Part shown: in pieces, positions 16,709 through 26,259 of the stretch | Position numbering within the stretch: position 1 is the stretch's first letter | Layout of the letters: every line of letters starts with the position of its first letter | Source: Paludisphaera mucosa | GTDB taxonomy: Bacteria; Planctomycetota; Planctomycetia; Isosphaerales; Isosphaeraceae | Length of the DNA stretch: 64,000 nucleotides | Assembly (NCBI RefSeq): GCF_029589435.1 | Contig: NZ_JARRAG010000002.1 | Coordinates: forward strand, 4,340,001-4,404,000 | Direction: 5' to 3' | Notes under the pieces: model-generated | What the model was told of the DNA's origin: nothing | The model's database searches: none | The model's input: the letters and a program-made list of their open reading frames with translations, nothing else | Program-made: the position numbers and the translations under genes

Positions 16709-18244
16709 TCAGTCGAGCTGGGGACGACGGTCGCCGTAGCCCCACGGCTTGCCCTGGAAGGGGGGGAGCGGGGTGCCGCGCGGGGCGGGGCCGGGCTTGA
16801 GGCCGGCGGAGAGTTCGAGCAGGGCGTCGGCGATCTTGCGGCCGGCGGCCGGCTCCAGGTTGCTGTAGCTGGTCAGGCGGGTCTCGTACCCGCCGCCGGT
16901 GTCGGGGTCGAGCGCGCTCTCGTGCGGGACGTAGCCGACGGCGTCGTTGGCCAGCGCGACCGGGAACGTGAACGGGAATTGGGAGCCCGCCTTCAGGTCG
17001 AGCCCGTACTGGCAGAAGTACTCGGCCGGCGAGGAGAGGAAGACGGCCGGGCCGACCTGAACGGCCTGCACCTCGGCGTCGATCTCGGGCTCCCGGGCGA
17101 TCCGGGCGTCGAGGACCACGGTCTCCTTCGCGAACGTCCACTCCGTGCCGTCGACGCCCGTCTTGTCGGGCTTCTGCACCAGCGCGAGGGCCGCCGCAAG
17201 GTGCTCCGCCGAGGGCTTGCGGCGCTTGAGGCGGAGCGACCGGCTCGCGACCGCCACCGGGACGAGCGCGCCGGCCCGCCGCTCCATCGCCAGGAGCGCC
17301 TTGCACGCCTCGGCGCCGACCGTGCCGCCGACGAGCCGCGCCGAGCCCTCGCCGAACTGCTTGGCGAGGTAGGGCATGCGGTTGTCGACCTGGGTCACGT
17401 CGCCCGAGAAGCCGGGGACGAAGACGACCGTCACGTCGTCGCCCATCAGGCCGCGGACGGCCTTCTCGACGTAGTGGACGTAATCGGCCGAGATCCCCTC
17501 GGGGCCGGTCGTGGCGTGGCAGGCGAAGTTGACGACGCAGCCCAGGAGCTTCCCCTTCTCGTCCCAGGCCCCGAGCACGCCGACCTGGGGGTCGACCGGG
17601 CCCGCGGGCTCCACGATGTCGGGGTTGCCGACGCCGGGGTGGGTCATCGCATGCCCCTGCTTCATCTTGAAGCGGCGGTTGAACGCCACCCCCTCGGCCA
17701 GGCCGAAGCCCGCCCCCGCCCGCGCCGGGACGCGCCTCGCGTCGGCCTCGACGACCGCCTCGACGATGCCGGCCTTGACCTTCTCCAGGTACGCGGCGTC
17801 GGCGATCACGGTCTCCTTCTCGACCAGGCCCTTGACCAGCGGCGAGGCGTCGGCGAACTCGCCGGGGAGGAACAGGCCCGTCGGCCCGCCGCTGTGCGTG
17901 TGCGAGGCGGCGATCAGGATCGAGCCCGCGGGGATCCCAGTCTTCGCCTCGATCGCGGCGCGGACCTCGCGGACCGTCGCGCCGCGGATGAACAGGGCGT
18001 CCAGCCCAACGACCGCCGCACGGTTCGTCCCGTCGTCGAACACCGCCGCGCGGACCTTGCAGGGGTCGTGGAATTTCGCGTGGTGCGCCTTGCCGTAGCC
18101 GCCGGGCTGCTCCGCCCCGATCGCCGGCGAGACGTCGCGCTCGGCGAACCCCGCCTTGAAGACCGGCCCCGCGGCCCAGGCCCACGGCGAGGCCCCCATC
18201 ACCAGAACCGCCACCGCGAGCCGTCGCGTCGCCACCCGCATCAT
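16709..18244 (-). CDS. Neutral/alkaline ceramidase-like secreted hydrolase
   Basis: The 511-residue protein begins with a signal peptide (MMRVATRRLAVAVLVMGAS, cleaved near AWAAG) and has the N-terminal domain of neutral/alkaline non-lysosomal ceramidases: FAERDVSP near the start, IAASHTHSGG with the zinc histidines, FACHATTG, and FVPGFSGDVTQVDNR with a conserved aspartate. Planctomycetes have many such proteins; true substrates are rarely known and may be other amides rather than ceramide. AAAGGGGG upstream of the ATG pair supports this start. The frame is open 68 codons upstream but without protein-like content. The gene lies 148 bp upstream of the sulfatase on the same strand, so they may share a transcript. 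Confidence 0.75.
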   Translation of the reverse strand: MMRVATRRLAVAVLVMGASPWAWAAGPVFKAGFAERDVSPAIGAEQPGGYGKAHHAKFHDPCKVRAAVFDDGTNRAAVVGLDALFIRGATVREVRAAIEAKTGIPAGSILIAASHTHSGGPTGLFLPGEFADASPLVKGLVEKETVIADAAYLEKVKAGIVEAVVEADARRVPARAGAGFGLAEGVAFNRRFKMKQGHAMTHPGVGNPDIVEPAGPVDPQVGVLGAWDEKGKLLGCVVNFACHATTGPEGISADYVHYVEKAVRGLMGDDVTVVFVPGFSGDVTQVDNRMPYLAKQFGEGSARLVGGTVGAEACKALLAMERRAGALVPVAVASRSLRLKRRKPSAEHLAAALALVQKPDKTGVDGTEWTFAKETVVLDARIAREPEIDAEVQAVQVGPAVFLSSPAEYFCQYGLDLKAGSQFPFTFPVALANDAVGYVPHESALDPDTGGGYETRLTSYSNLEPAAGRKIADALLELSAGLKPGPAPRGTPLPPFQGKPWGYGDRRPQLD

Positions 18245-18664
18245 CGCGCGCCCCCTTTCGAGTTCGTGAACACCATTGGGCACGAGGGTGCGGCAAGCCT
18301 TCGCGAGAATCAAGGGGGCGCCCGCTCCTTGAGAGGACGACGTCGCGGGGCGCTCCCCCCGCGCCGGACGGCCGCCACGTTCCCCCGTCGGATTTTCCGT
18401 TTGTTTGCTCACATCACGCTTTTCGCATAGGCCGTCGAGGTCGTCCAAAATCTTTGAATTTCATCGGCCTGATCCTTGCACTTTACAGAACATCTTTCAA
18501 AACTGTTTTCAATCGCTTCGGCCCACTCCTTCGCGGACGAGCGTCCGCAACGGCGACCGACCCGCCAAGGGTCTTCCGGATCGAGCGAAGGTCGATCGTA
18601 TACGATCCCGTACTTTTACGCGTCGCCCATCCGTCCCCGACCGAACCACAGGACGAACACCATC
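18245..18664. other. Divergent intergenic region
   Basis: No gene is seen. The segment around 18440-18520 is poorer in GC than its surroundings and holds runs such as CTTTACAG and CAAAACTG, so it is the likely promoter zone of the PEP-CTERM gene at 18665. The other end serves the ceramidase-like gene. Confidence 0.4.
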
Positions 18665-19402
18665 ATGACGACCAAGCTCAAGTCGATCGCCGCCCTCCTC
18701 GTGGGCCTCTGCGCGGCCCCGTCCTGCATGGGCGGCTGGATCGGCTATCAGACGTACGACGACTTCCGGCTCGGGAGCGACGCGGCGGTCACCAGCGTGA
18801 ACTGGCAGGGCTTCTACTACGATTCCCAGAACACCGGCGCGAACCCGGTCGGCCCCGACACGTCGCAATGGCAGGTGGGCTTCTACGGGGACGGCGGCGG
18901 CGCGCCGGGCGGTGCGATCTCCGAGCAGACGCTCTCGGCCGCGAGCGTGACCACGACCCTCGCCGGGACCCTGGCCTTCGCGGGATCGACGGTCAACGTC
19001 TACGACTTCCACGCCGACCTGACGGGCCCCGTCGATCTTTCCGGCGGCTCGACGTACTGGCTCTCGGTACTCTCGATCCAGGACGCCTTCAACCCGTTCT
19101 TCGCCTGGATGTCGTCGAACCAGGGGCTCAACGGCCTGTCGTTCCAGAGGTGGTACGTCGAGGGCATCGACGTCGTCCAGGAAAGGGACCGCGCCTTCTC
19201 CCTGGGGGGGGCGGGGGGGGTCCTCTACGATCAGCCCGCGGACTATCCGACCTTCCCGGACGGTGTGTACACCGCCTGGACTTCGACGGTCACCGCCGCC
19301 GCAGTCCCCGAACCCGCCGCCCTGGTCCAGGCGACTCTCGCCGTCGCCGCGGCCGGCGGCCTCGCCCTCCGTCGCCGGCGCAGGCCCGAATCGCGGTCTT
19401 GA
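18665..19402 (+). CDS. PEP-CTERM sorting domain protein
   Basis: This 245-residue exported protein starts at MTTKLKSIAALLVGLCAAPSC with a signal peptide and ends in VPEPAALVQATLAVAAAGG, a hydrophobic segment and the basic RRRRRPESRS tail, which is the PEP-CTERM layout. The body is beta-rich with many aromatic, glycine and serine residues and no enzyme motif. The frame is open upstream of 18665, but that part is not protein-like. It converges on the oxidoreductase gene, with an extended GC-rich inverted repeat between them. Sorting by exosortase is established for the family; the role of this body is unknown. Confidence 0.8.
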   Translation: MTTKLKSIAALLVGLCAAPSCMGGWIGYQTYDDFRLGSDAAVTSVNWQGFYYDSQNTGANPVGPDTSQWQVGFYGDGGGAPGGAISEQTLSAASVTTTLAGTLAFAGSTVNVYDFHADLTGPVDLSGGSTYWLSVLSIQDAFNPFFAWMSSNQGLNGLSFQRWYVEGIDVVQERDRAFSLGGAGGVLYDQPADYPTFPDGVYTAWTSTVTAAAVPEPAALVQATLAVAAAGGLALRRRRRPESRS

Positions 19403-19435
19403 CCCGAGATCGCTCCGGGCTCGACGCCCCGATTT

Positions 19436-19491
19436 CCGCCCGTCCTGGGCCCGCGTCGCCGGCTACGCGACGTCGGGTCTCGGACGGGCGG
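19436..19491. terminator. Inverted repeat between convergent genes
   Basis: CCGCCCGTCC (19436-19445) is the exact reverse complement of GGACGGGCGG (19482-19491). The 36-base loop is long, so this is a weaker candidate than the other hairpins in the window. It lies between the PEP-CTERM gene and the convergent oxidoreductase gene. Confidence 0.3.
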
Positions 19492-19525
19492 CGGCCCGAT
19501 CGCGATGGGGAGAGGATCCGCGTCC

Positions 19526-20533
19526 TCAGAGTTCGACCCGCCGGCCTTCGCGGGCCGACTGCTTCTCGGCCAGGACGAGGCGGACGGTCTCGCGGGACTG
19601 GAAGGGGGTGACGACGGGGTCGAGGGTCTCGCCGGCGACGACGCGGGCGAAGTGGTCGATCTCGCGGGTGTAGCCGTCGCCGGGGGGGAGTTCGGGGGTG
19701 AAGGCCTCGCCCTCGGCGGGGCAGACGCGGAAGGCCGGCGTGCGTGTGCAGTCGAAGACGATCGTGGCCCGTTCGAGGACGACGTTGAAGCTCATCTCGA
19801 AGCCGAAGGTCGGGGCCATCCGCCAGGTGCTCTCGGCGACGACGGCCGGGCCGCCGGGGTAGAAGTACTGGCTGGAGATGTACGCCAGCGGCGGGTCGGC
19901 GATGCTCGACACGGCGGCGGGCAGGCCGAAGGCGTGGTGGACGTAGTCGGTGTCGTGGATGTGCAGGTCCAGGGGCTGGCCGCCCGACCGCGACTCGTCG
20001 GCGAACCAGTTGTCGGGGCTCCAGTTGGGGGCGGTCGAGAACCGCCGGAAGGTCGCGGCGATCGGCTTGCCGTACTCGCCCGAGCGGATCAGGTCGCGGG
20101 CGACCACGTACTCGGGCCAGAAGCGGATGCAGTGGCCGATCTGCAAGACCTTGCCGGACGCCTCGGCGGCGGCGATCATGCGGTCGCACGCGGCCGGATC
20201 CAGGGCCATCGGCTTCTCGCAGAGGACGTGCACGCCCGCCTCGAGCGCCTTGACGGTCGCGTCGGGGTGGACGAACGTCGGCAGGGTGATCGAGATCGCG
20301 TCGACCTGGCCCGAGGCGAGCATGGCGTCGAAGTCGGTGAACGTCGCGACGCCCGTCAGGTCGATGTGGTCGGCCGCCCCCTGGACGTTCCCCTTGGGGG
20401 CGCCGCCGGCGTCGGCCAGGACCTTGGGGTTGGCCTCGCAGAGGGCCGTGATCGTCGCCCCCGGCTGCGCCTTCCAGCAGCGGTAGTGCATGCGTCCCAT
20501 GAAGCCCAGACCGACGATCCCGACCCGAATCAT
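19526..20533 (-). CDS. Gfo/Idh/MocA family oxidoreductase
   Basis: The 335-residue product begins with the Rossmann fold MIRVGIVGLGFMGRMHYRCW, has the family signature CEKPMALD near residue 105, and a GGQPLDLHIHDTDYVHH segment in the second domain where the conserved histidines of this family sit. It should use NAD(P) to oxidise or reduce a sugar or inositol derivative in the cytosol; the substrate is unknown. There is no Tat or Sec signal, unlike many planctomycete members. The chosen ATG is the first before the Rossmann motif; the open frame upstream is not protein-like. It is 148 bp downstream of the Cys-cluster gene on the same strand. Confidence 0.85.
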   Translation of the reverse strand: MIRVGIVGLGFMGRMHYRCWKAQPGATITALCEANPKVLADAGGAPKGNVQGAADHIDLTGVATFTDFDAMLASGQVDAISITLPTFVHPDATVKALEAGVHVLCEKPMALDPAACDRMIAAAEASGKVLQIGHCIRFWPEYVVARDLIRSGEYGKPIAATFRRFSTAPNWSPDNWFADESRSGGQPLDLHIHDTDYVHHAFGLPAAVSSIADPPLAYISSQYFYPGGPAVVAESTWRMAPTFGFEMSFNVVLERATIVFDCTRTPAFRVCPAEGEAFTPELPPGDGYTREIDHFARVVAGETLDPVVTPFQSRETVRLVLAEKQSAREGRRVEL

Positions 20534-20681
20534 AAAAACGTCCTTCGATGTTCTTGAAAGATGACTTCGATGTCGCCGCCCCGGGCCGGCGTCGCGCCCC
20601 GCAGATCGCACCAGGATACCAGCCCGGGCCCGGCGATCCAAGCGGGGGCGTGGGCGGGCCGGCCGCCGACGCGGCCCGCCG

Positions 20682-21482
20682 TCAGGCCCCGGCCGTCGAC
20701 GGCCCCTCGTCGCCCGCGGCCGCCGGCTCGATCTGCTCCCTCAAGAGGCCGACGAATTCCTTGAAAAGCTCGACGCCCGGCCGGGGGTGCGGGTCGCGGG
20801 GATGCGCCTCGCCCCATTCGAGGGCGAGGATCAGAGGCACGAACCGTTCGAGGAAATGGGCGGCCGGCGCGACGTCCCAGCGGGCCAGGGCGTTGAAAGT
20901 CTTCAAGGGGAGTTGCAGGCGGACGACGTCCGCCGCCGAGCCCCCCGCGCAGTGCTTCGGGTCGGACGTGACGAGGTATTCGCGGCATGTCACCGGCCGC
21001 TCGTCGTAGATCGAGCACGACTCGGCTTCGAGGAACGGGCAGGGGATCTTGAGCCGGAAGTATTCGCCCGTCAGTGCGTCGATCTGGTCGGGCGTGAGCC
21101 CGCCGGCGCGGCGGAGGGCGGGCAGGAGCCCCGCGGAGTCGAGGCGCCTCAGGGCCGCGGCGAAGCGCGCGAGCACCTCGGCGCGGCGGGGCTCGGGCAT
21201 CGCCAGGACGACCGCGCGGAGGCGGCGGGCCTCGACCTCGGAGACGTTCACCAGCATCCGGCAGCAGGCCCCGCAGCCGGGCCCGCACGACACGCACGCG
21301 CCCAGCCCCTCGACGGCCGCCGAGGTCTCGCCCACCACCGCGTCGGCGACCGCCCGCGCCGCAGGGAGCAGGTCGGTCAGCGTCGTCGGCCCGGTGGGCA
21401 CGCCGATCTCGCCGCGAAGCTCCCACGCCCCCGCGTCCAGCACGACCTCCACCGCCGCCGTCGCCGCACGTCGATCGGCCAT
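20682..21482 (-). CDS. YkgJ-type cysteine cluster (zinc/iron-chelating) protein
   Basis: This 266-residue protein carries the CxxCxxxxCxxCC-type cluster CVSCGPGCGACC near residues 63-74 and a second cluster, CPFLEAESCSIYDERPVTCREY, near 140-165. Together these match the YkgJ/UPF0153 family, thought to bind Fe-S or zinc. No signal peptide is present. The molecular role of the family is not established; some members are linked to flagellin lysine methylation (FliB-like). The C-terminal third is helical and acidic and has no recognisable motif. It is divergent from the propeller gene at 21645 and upstream of the oxidoreductase gene on the same strand. Confidence 0.8.
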   Translation of the reverse strand: MADRRAATAAVEVVLDAGAWELRGEIGVPTGPTTLTDLLPAARAVADAVVGETSAAVEGLGACVSCGPGCGACCRMLVNVSEVEARRLRAVVLAMPEPRRAEVLARFAAALRRLDSAGLLPALRRAGGLTPDQIDALTGEYFRLKIPCPFLEAESCSIYDERPVTCREYLVTSDPKHCAGGSAADVVRLQLPLKTFNALARWDVAPAAHFLERFVPLILALEWGEAHPRDPHPRPGVELFKEFVGLLREQIEPAAAGDEGPSTAGA

Positions 21483-21644
21483 GCGAGCCTCCGAACCCGA
21501 GCTGGAGAAGGGGGAACGGCCAGGCGATCCCGGGCCGTCGTCGATCGATCTTCCGCCGCCGGCCGAATACCATCAAGCCCCCCGGCGTCTCGGATCGTGG
21601 GTCGACCGGATTCGGAGCCCTCGATTTCCCAGCGAGCCTCGCCC

Positions 21645-23744
21645 ATGACACGCCCAGCCTGCCCGGCCCTGCGACTCCTCTCCGCGACGATCCTCGTCGG
21701 GCTCGCGCCGACGGCCGCGAGCGGTCAGCCCGCCTCGCCGCTCCGCATCGATGCGAAGCTGTCGAGCGGTCGGGCCGTCGAGGTCGTGCTCCACCGGCCG
21801 GTCAACGAGCTGCGAGACGCCGTCCGCGTGGGCGACTCCATAATCGCCGCGACGGCCGCGGGCGGGCTCCTGCGGTTCGAGGGGCCGGGCCTGCGGCTGG
21901 CGGACGAGCGCTACGAGTCCGACGCCGGATCGATCGCCTGCCTGGGCCGCGGCCAGGGAAACTCGGTGCTCGCCGGCTTCGCCGACGGCCGCGTGTGCCG
22001 CGTCGACCCGAAGTCGCTCGTGATTACAGAGGTCGCCCGGCTGCCCAAGGAGCCGTCCTGGATCGGCTGGAGCCCGGCGGCCGGGGATGGCAAGGGGGGG
22101 ATCGTCGCCGTCGCCTGGGGGACGGTCCACGACCTGGCTGCGGGCAGATCGATCGAGACGAAAGACACCGCGACCACCGGCCTGGTCGACCGAGAGGGGC
22201 TCCTCTGGGTCGGCGGCGACAAGGGCGAGTGGGGCGGCCGGGTCGCGCGCGTCGACCTGCGGGGCGGGACCGTCTCGGAGGTCCCCCCGCCGCCGGAGCC
22301 TCCCGACCGTCGCGGCCGCTTCGAAAAGCCCTCCTGGCCGGGCGTTTACGGTTTCATCGAGCTGCGCGACGGTCAGGTCTGGGCGTTCGGCGGTACGTCG
22401 CACATGGGGCTCAGCGACAGCAAGATCATCCGGGTGGACGGGCTGACGGCCCGGATGTTGTACCGGTACGACCAGCACGACGACCCGAATGCGCCTCCCC
22501 CCCTGGACAGGCCGACGATGCCGATCACGCACATGGTCGAGCAGGACGACGGCCTCCTCGTCGTCTCGTACAGCGACGTCCTCCAGGTCGACCGGGGATT
22601 GAAGGGCTGGAGGCTGGGCGACGGGCTCACGATCCGCTACGAGTGGGGCCGGCCCGATGCCATGGGGTCGTACCCGGCCGTTCGCGCCCTTCTGCCGCCG
22701 GCCCGCGACTTCGAACCTTGCGTCGTCGCCACGGCGGGCGAGGGTCTCATCGTTCTGAAGGGCGCGAAGGCGACTCCGAACGTCGTCCCTGGTCGGCTGG
22801 GCGCATCGAGCATCGCGAGGATCGAGGACGCGAACGAAGGGACGCTCTTCATCGAGGGTGACGAATTCCCGGTCTGGAGGTTCAGGGCGAACGGCTGGGA
22901 AACCATCGAACTGGCACCTCCGTTCGAGGTCGACCCTGCCAGCGACGCCCCACAGTTCGAGCGCGACTTCAAGGTCTGGGGCAGCACCCGGGTCCTCGTC
23001 GATCCCCACGGCGCGACCTTCACCGTGAGCGACAGCGGCGTCTATCCCGGGACGGTCGAGACCTGCCGGCGGGAGGGGGGTAAATCCGTCCGACTCGGGC
23101 GGGAGACGTCGAGCCTGCGAGCGTCGTCGACCTTCCTCACGGCCGATGGAAGCCTGTGGAACAGCGGCGACTGGCTTCGACGATTCGAGGACGGCCGATG
23201 GCGCCGCGTCGCCCCGAGCGGACCGTTCCGGGACCCGTACCGGCTCTCTCCGTTCGGGGCGAAAGGCCCCCCCTGGCTCCTACTCGACATCGTCGAGGGA
23301 GAAGGGGTCGCGGGCCTGTGGCGGCTCGAACCCGGCAGGTCGGCCCGGGGCTCGTGGCTGTTCGAGGTCGAGCCGCAGGAAGGCGAGACGTCGCCGCGAG
23401 TGCGGGCCGCGGCCCCCTGGACCGACGCCTCGGTCCTGCTGTCGACGGACGCGGGCCTGCGAACCTACGACCCCACCGCCGGGGCGCTCGCCAGGATCGA
23501 TATCCCCGATCCGCCGAAGCCCGCGACGACCCTGTGTCGCGACGGCCTCGGCCGCGTGTGGCTCGGCGGCGAGGACGGGCTCCGCCTTGCCGTCCCCGGC
23601 GCGAAATCCGTCGGATCGTTCGACGCCGTCCCCGGGATCGGGAAACATGCCGTCTCGGCCCTCGCCCCCGACCCGGCCCATCCCGACGGCGTCATCGTCT
23701 CGCTCGGCGGCCTCGGCGTCGCGTTCATGCGAGCGGCCCCATGA
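21645..23744 (+). CDS. Secreted beta-propeller-like protein
   Basis: The 699-residue product has a signal peptide (MTRPACPALRLLSATILVGLAPTAASG) and a body of repeated units of about 40-50 residues ending in phrases such as DREGLLWVGGDKG, RDGQVWAFGG and RDGLGRVWLGGEDGL. These match the two-component-regulator propeller (Reg_prop) type of blade (DxxGxxWxG). It ends shortly after the last blade, with no kinase or response-regulator domain, so it is a free exported propeller, perhaps a binding protein. The upstream open frame (from 20787) is antisense to the Cys-cluster gene and was not used. Function is unknown. Confidence 0.65.
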   Translation: MTRPACPALRLLSATILVGLAPTAASGQPASPLRIDAKLSSGRAVEVVLHRPVNELRDAVRVGDSIIAATAAGGLLRFEGPGLRLADERYESDAGSIACLGRGQGNSVLAGFADGRVCRVDPKSLVITEVARLPKEPSWIGWSPAAGDGKGGIVAVAWGTVHDLAAGRSIETKDTATTGLVDREGLLWVGGDKGEWGGRVARVDLRGGTVSEVPPPPEPPDRRGRFEKPSWPGVYGFIELRDGQVWAFGGTSHMGLSDSKIIRVDGLTARMLYRYDQHDDPNAPPPLDRPTMPITHMVEQDDGLLVVSYSDVLQVDRGLKGWRLGDGLTIRYEWGRPDAMGSYPAVRALLPPARDFEPCVVATAGEGLIVLKGAKATPNVVPGRLGASSIARIEDANEGTLFIEGDEFPVWRFRANGWETIELAPPFEVDPASDAPQFERDFKVWGSTRVLVDPHGATFTVSDSGVYPGTVETCRREGGKSVRLGRETSSLRASSTFLTADGSLWNSGDWLRRFEDGRWRRVAPSGPFRDPYRLSPFGAKGPPWLLLDIVEGEGVAGLWRLEPGRSARGSWLFEVEPQEGETSPRVRAAAPWTDASVLLSTDAGLRTYDPTAGALARIDIPDPPKPATTLCRDGLGRVWLGGEDGLRLAVPGAKSVGSFDAVPGIGKHAVSALAPDPAHPDGVIVSLGGLGVAFMRAAP

Positions 23745-24165
23745 TGACCTAGGCTTTCGGTTTGGAGGATGTGCGCAAGCACGGTACGGGACGCGGGTGA
23801 GTCCCGCCGCGGCTTCTGGACTTCCACAAATTCATCCGGCCCTTGCGACGCGTGTTCTCGCGTGGCGTGAAGGCTGAACGGCCGCATCCGCCGAGTGTGG
23901 ATGCAGATACGGCCGCTTAACAATCTGTTACAGGAAATTTGCGGAAAAACGCGTCGGTCGGAGGCGGCTCCGAACGATCTCTCCTTTAGATGGCTTCATG
24001 AAGCTGACGAGGGGCGACGCGCCCGGTCGGCCTCCGCCGCGATTTCGGCGGGGTCTTCCGGCGGCCCCTTTGCGCCGGCGTCTCGCCGACTTGATCCGCC
24101 CCGCGCTTGCGCATCTGCATCCGACCGCGTTCGACATCATCGATACACAACCGAGGTCGACACCG
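23745..24165. other. Intergenic region upstream of the S53 peptidase
   Basis: No gene is supported. The frame of the peptidase is open back to 23998, but that part is arginine- and proline-rich and not protein-like. A short inverted repeat GCATCC/GGATGC lies near 23887-23907. The stretch near 23920-23955 is AT-richer and is the likely promoter zone. Confidence 0.35.
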
Positions 24166-26169
24166 ATGAACATGCTGCGCCGCCGGTCCCTCGCGCGCCG
24201 TCCCCGCCGCGATTCCCGAGGGCTTCAGGTCCGCCTGGAATCGCTCGAAACCCGCACGGTGCTCTCGACGACCACGATCCTGCCGAGCCTCGCCGCCTAC
24301 CTCTCGACGCTGAGCACGTCGACCGATTCGAGCGCGACGACGATGGGCCCCGCGGTCACCAACCCGACGCCGGCCGCGTCGGCGCTCTCGCCTTCGGCCT
24401 TGCTGAGCGCCTACGGCTTCAGCGGGTCGTCGACGGCCGGGCTGGGGACGACGATCGCGATCGTGGGGGCCTACGACAACCCGACGATCCAGGCCGACCT
24501 GGCGGCCTTCAGCAGCTATTACGGCCTGGCCGCCGCCTCGCTGACGGTCGTGAACCAGTACGGCCAGACGACGAACCTGCCGAAGGCCGACGCCGGCTGG
24601 TCGCTGGAGACGGCCATGGACGTCGAGTGGGCCCACGCGGCCGCGCCGGGGGCCCGGATCGTCCTGGTCGAGGCCGCCTCGGCGAGCGCCTCGGACCTGA
24701 TGACGGCCGTGCAGACGGCGTCGAAGCTGGCCAACGTGGTCTCGATGAGCTGGGGCGGGGGCGAGTGGACGGGCCAGACCGCGTACGACACGGCGTCGTA
24801 CTTCGCCAACTCCAACGTCACGTTCGTGGCGGCCTCGGGCGACGACGGCGGGGCCTCGGGCGTGTCGTGGCCGGCCAGCTCGCCCTACGTTTTGAGCGTC
24901 GGCGGCACGACGCTGTCGACGTCGGGCTCGGAGTCGGGCTGGAGCGCGTCGGGGTCGCTCTGGACCGGTTACAGCGGCAGCACCGGCGGCGTGAGCCGCG
25001 TCGAGTCGCTGCCGACCTACCAGGCGAGCGCCCTCGGGACGCGGGCGGCCAGCGGCCGGGTGGTCCCCGACGTGGCGTCGGACGCCAACCCGAGCACCGG
25101 CCTGGCGGTCTACTCCACGGCGAGCGGCCTGGGCCGGTCCGGGTGGTTCCAGCTCGGCGGCACCAGCGCCGGGGCCCCGGTCTGGGCGGGCCTGATCGCC
25201 GACGCCGACCAGGCCCGCGCGGCGGCCGGCAAGGCCGCGCTCGGGTCCAGCCAGACGCTGACGCTGCTCTACAGCCTGTACGGCACGTCGACCTCGCGGT
25301 CGTCGAGCTACGCGGCGGCCTTCCACGACGTCACGTCGGGGAGCAACTTCGCCGGCGCTGCGACGAGCGGATACGACGTCGTCACGGGCCTGGGCTCGCC
25401 GAACGCCTCCGTCATCATCTCGGCCGCGGCCGGCTACACCGCCAAGGCGACCACCGTGACCACGACGCCCGCGGCCCCGGTCCGGGTCGTCCGCCCCCGC
25501 GCCCGGGCTCGCGCCCACGACATCGACGACTCGTCCACGGCGACCGCCGCGACGACCGCCGACCCCACCGCCACGGCCGTCGCGATCGCCACGACGATCG
25601 GCACGACCGCCACGAGCACGACCGCGACCATCGCCCCGCCGGCGGCGACGACCGCGGCCGGCGCGGGCGTGACGACGATCCTCGCGGCCGCCGCGACGCC
25701 CGCCGCCTTGCCCAACCAGTCGCTCTCGGCGACCGCCCCCTGGACCGCCGCCTCCGACGATTCCGAGCTCGAAACGCCGCCCGCACCCCCGGCGACCGAA
25801 TCGACGCCGACCCCGCCGCAGGCGGCCGAGGAGCCCGAAGCCCAGGCCCCCCCGGCGCAGGACGAGGCGCCGGAGCCGACCGACGCCGTCCCCGACCGCG
25901 ACCCCAAGGACGCCGCGCCCGCGGCCGACCCCGCCGACGAGATGGAGGCGTGGGACGAGGCCCTCGCCGAGGTCCGGATCGCGCGGCCGGCCGCCGCCGA
26001 GCCGGGGATCGTCCGCGCGACCGAAGACGAGGAAGAGGGCGGCGGCGCCCCCGGCATGACGATCACGCTCGGATCGGCCGCCTTCCTCTGGCATCAGAGC
26101 ATCCGGAATCGGGCCCGGCGCGACGACGACCGCCGCCGGTTCGTCCCCCCCGTGCCGTCGCCGAATTGA
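24166..26169 (+). CDS. Sedolisin (S53) family serine-carboxyl peptidase
   Basis: From the ATG at 24166 the protein has 667 residues. The N-terminus is basic and carries VRLESLETRTVLS (residues 22-34), a motif seen at the start of many exported planctomycete proteins, in place of a standard signal peptide. The S53 catalytic set follows: E148 and D152 in SLETAMDVEW, D227 in ASGDDG, and S334 in GGTSAGAPVW. The usual calcium-site phrases HDVTSG and YDVVTGLGSPN occur near 390-425. There is almost no propeptide, unlike classical sedolisins of 500 or more residues with a 180-residue prodomain. After about residue 430 comes a long Ala/Thr/Pro/Glu-rich tail with no domain. It probably acts outside the cytoplasm at low pH. 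Confidence 0.85.
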   Translation: MNMLRRRSLARRPRRDSRGLQVRLESLETRTVLSTTTILPSLAAYLSTLSTSTDSSATTMGPAVTNPTPAASALSPSALLSAYGFSGSSTAGLGTTIAIVGAYDNPTIQADLAAFSSYYGLAAASLTVVNQYGQTTNLPKADAGWSLETAMDVEWAHAAAPGARIVLVEAASASASDLMTAVQTASKLANVVSMSWGGGEWTGQTAYDTASYFANSNVTFVAASGDDGGASGVSWPASSPYVLSVGGTTLSTSGSESGWSASGSLWTGYSGSTGGVSRVESLPTYQASALGTRAASGRVVPDVASDANPSTGLAVYSTASGLGRSGWFQLGGTSAGAPVWAGLIADADQARAAAGKAALGSSQTLTLLYSLYGTSTSRSSSYAAAFHDVTSGSNFAGAATSGYDVVTGLGSPNASVIISAAAGYTAKATTVTTTPAAPVRVVRPRARARAHDIDDSSTATAATTADPTATAVAIATTIGTTATSTTATIAPPAATTAAGAGVTTILAAAATPAALPNQSLSATAPWTAASDDSELETPPAPPATESTPTPPQAAEEPEAQAPPAQDEAPEPTDAVPDRDPKDAAPAADPADEMEAWDEALAEVRIARPAAAEPGIVRATEDEEEGGGAPGMTITLGSAAFLWHQSIRNRARRDDDRRRFVPPVPSPN

Positions 26170-26207
26170 GAGGCCGTTTCCATGAGCCGGCTGCGACCCT
26201 GACGGCG

Positions 26208-26231
26208 GCCTTCCCCCCTCGCGGGGAAGGC
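26208..26231. terminator. Bidirectional hairpin
   Basis: GCCTTCCCC (26208-26216) pairs perfectly with GGGGAAGGC (26223-26231) around the loop CCTCGC. It lies 38 bp after the S53 peptidase stop and 28 bp before the end of the convergent gene. Its sequence resembles the second half of the REP-like repeats at 50169 and 56277. Confidence 0.55.
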
Positions 26232-26259
26232 GTCGGGAGGCCTCTTCCGCGATCGTCCT

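Noticed and set aside
20787-21644. Extending the propeller gene upstream by 286 codons
   Set aside because: The extension is antisense to the Cys-cluster gene; a signal peptide begins at 21645.
23820-23850. Possible fourth REP-like copy (TCATCCGGCCCTTGCG)
   Set aside because: Only the first 13 bases match the repeat and the second hairpin is missing, so it may be chance.
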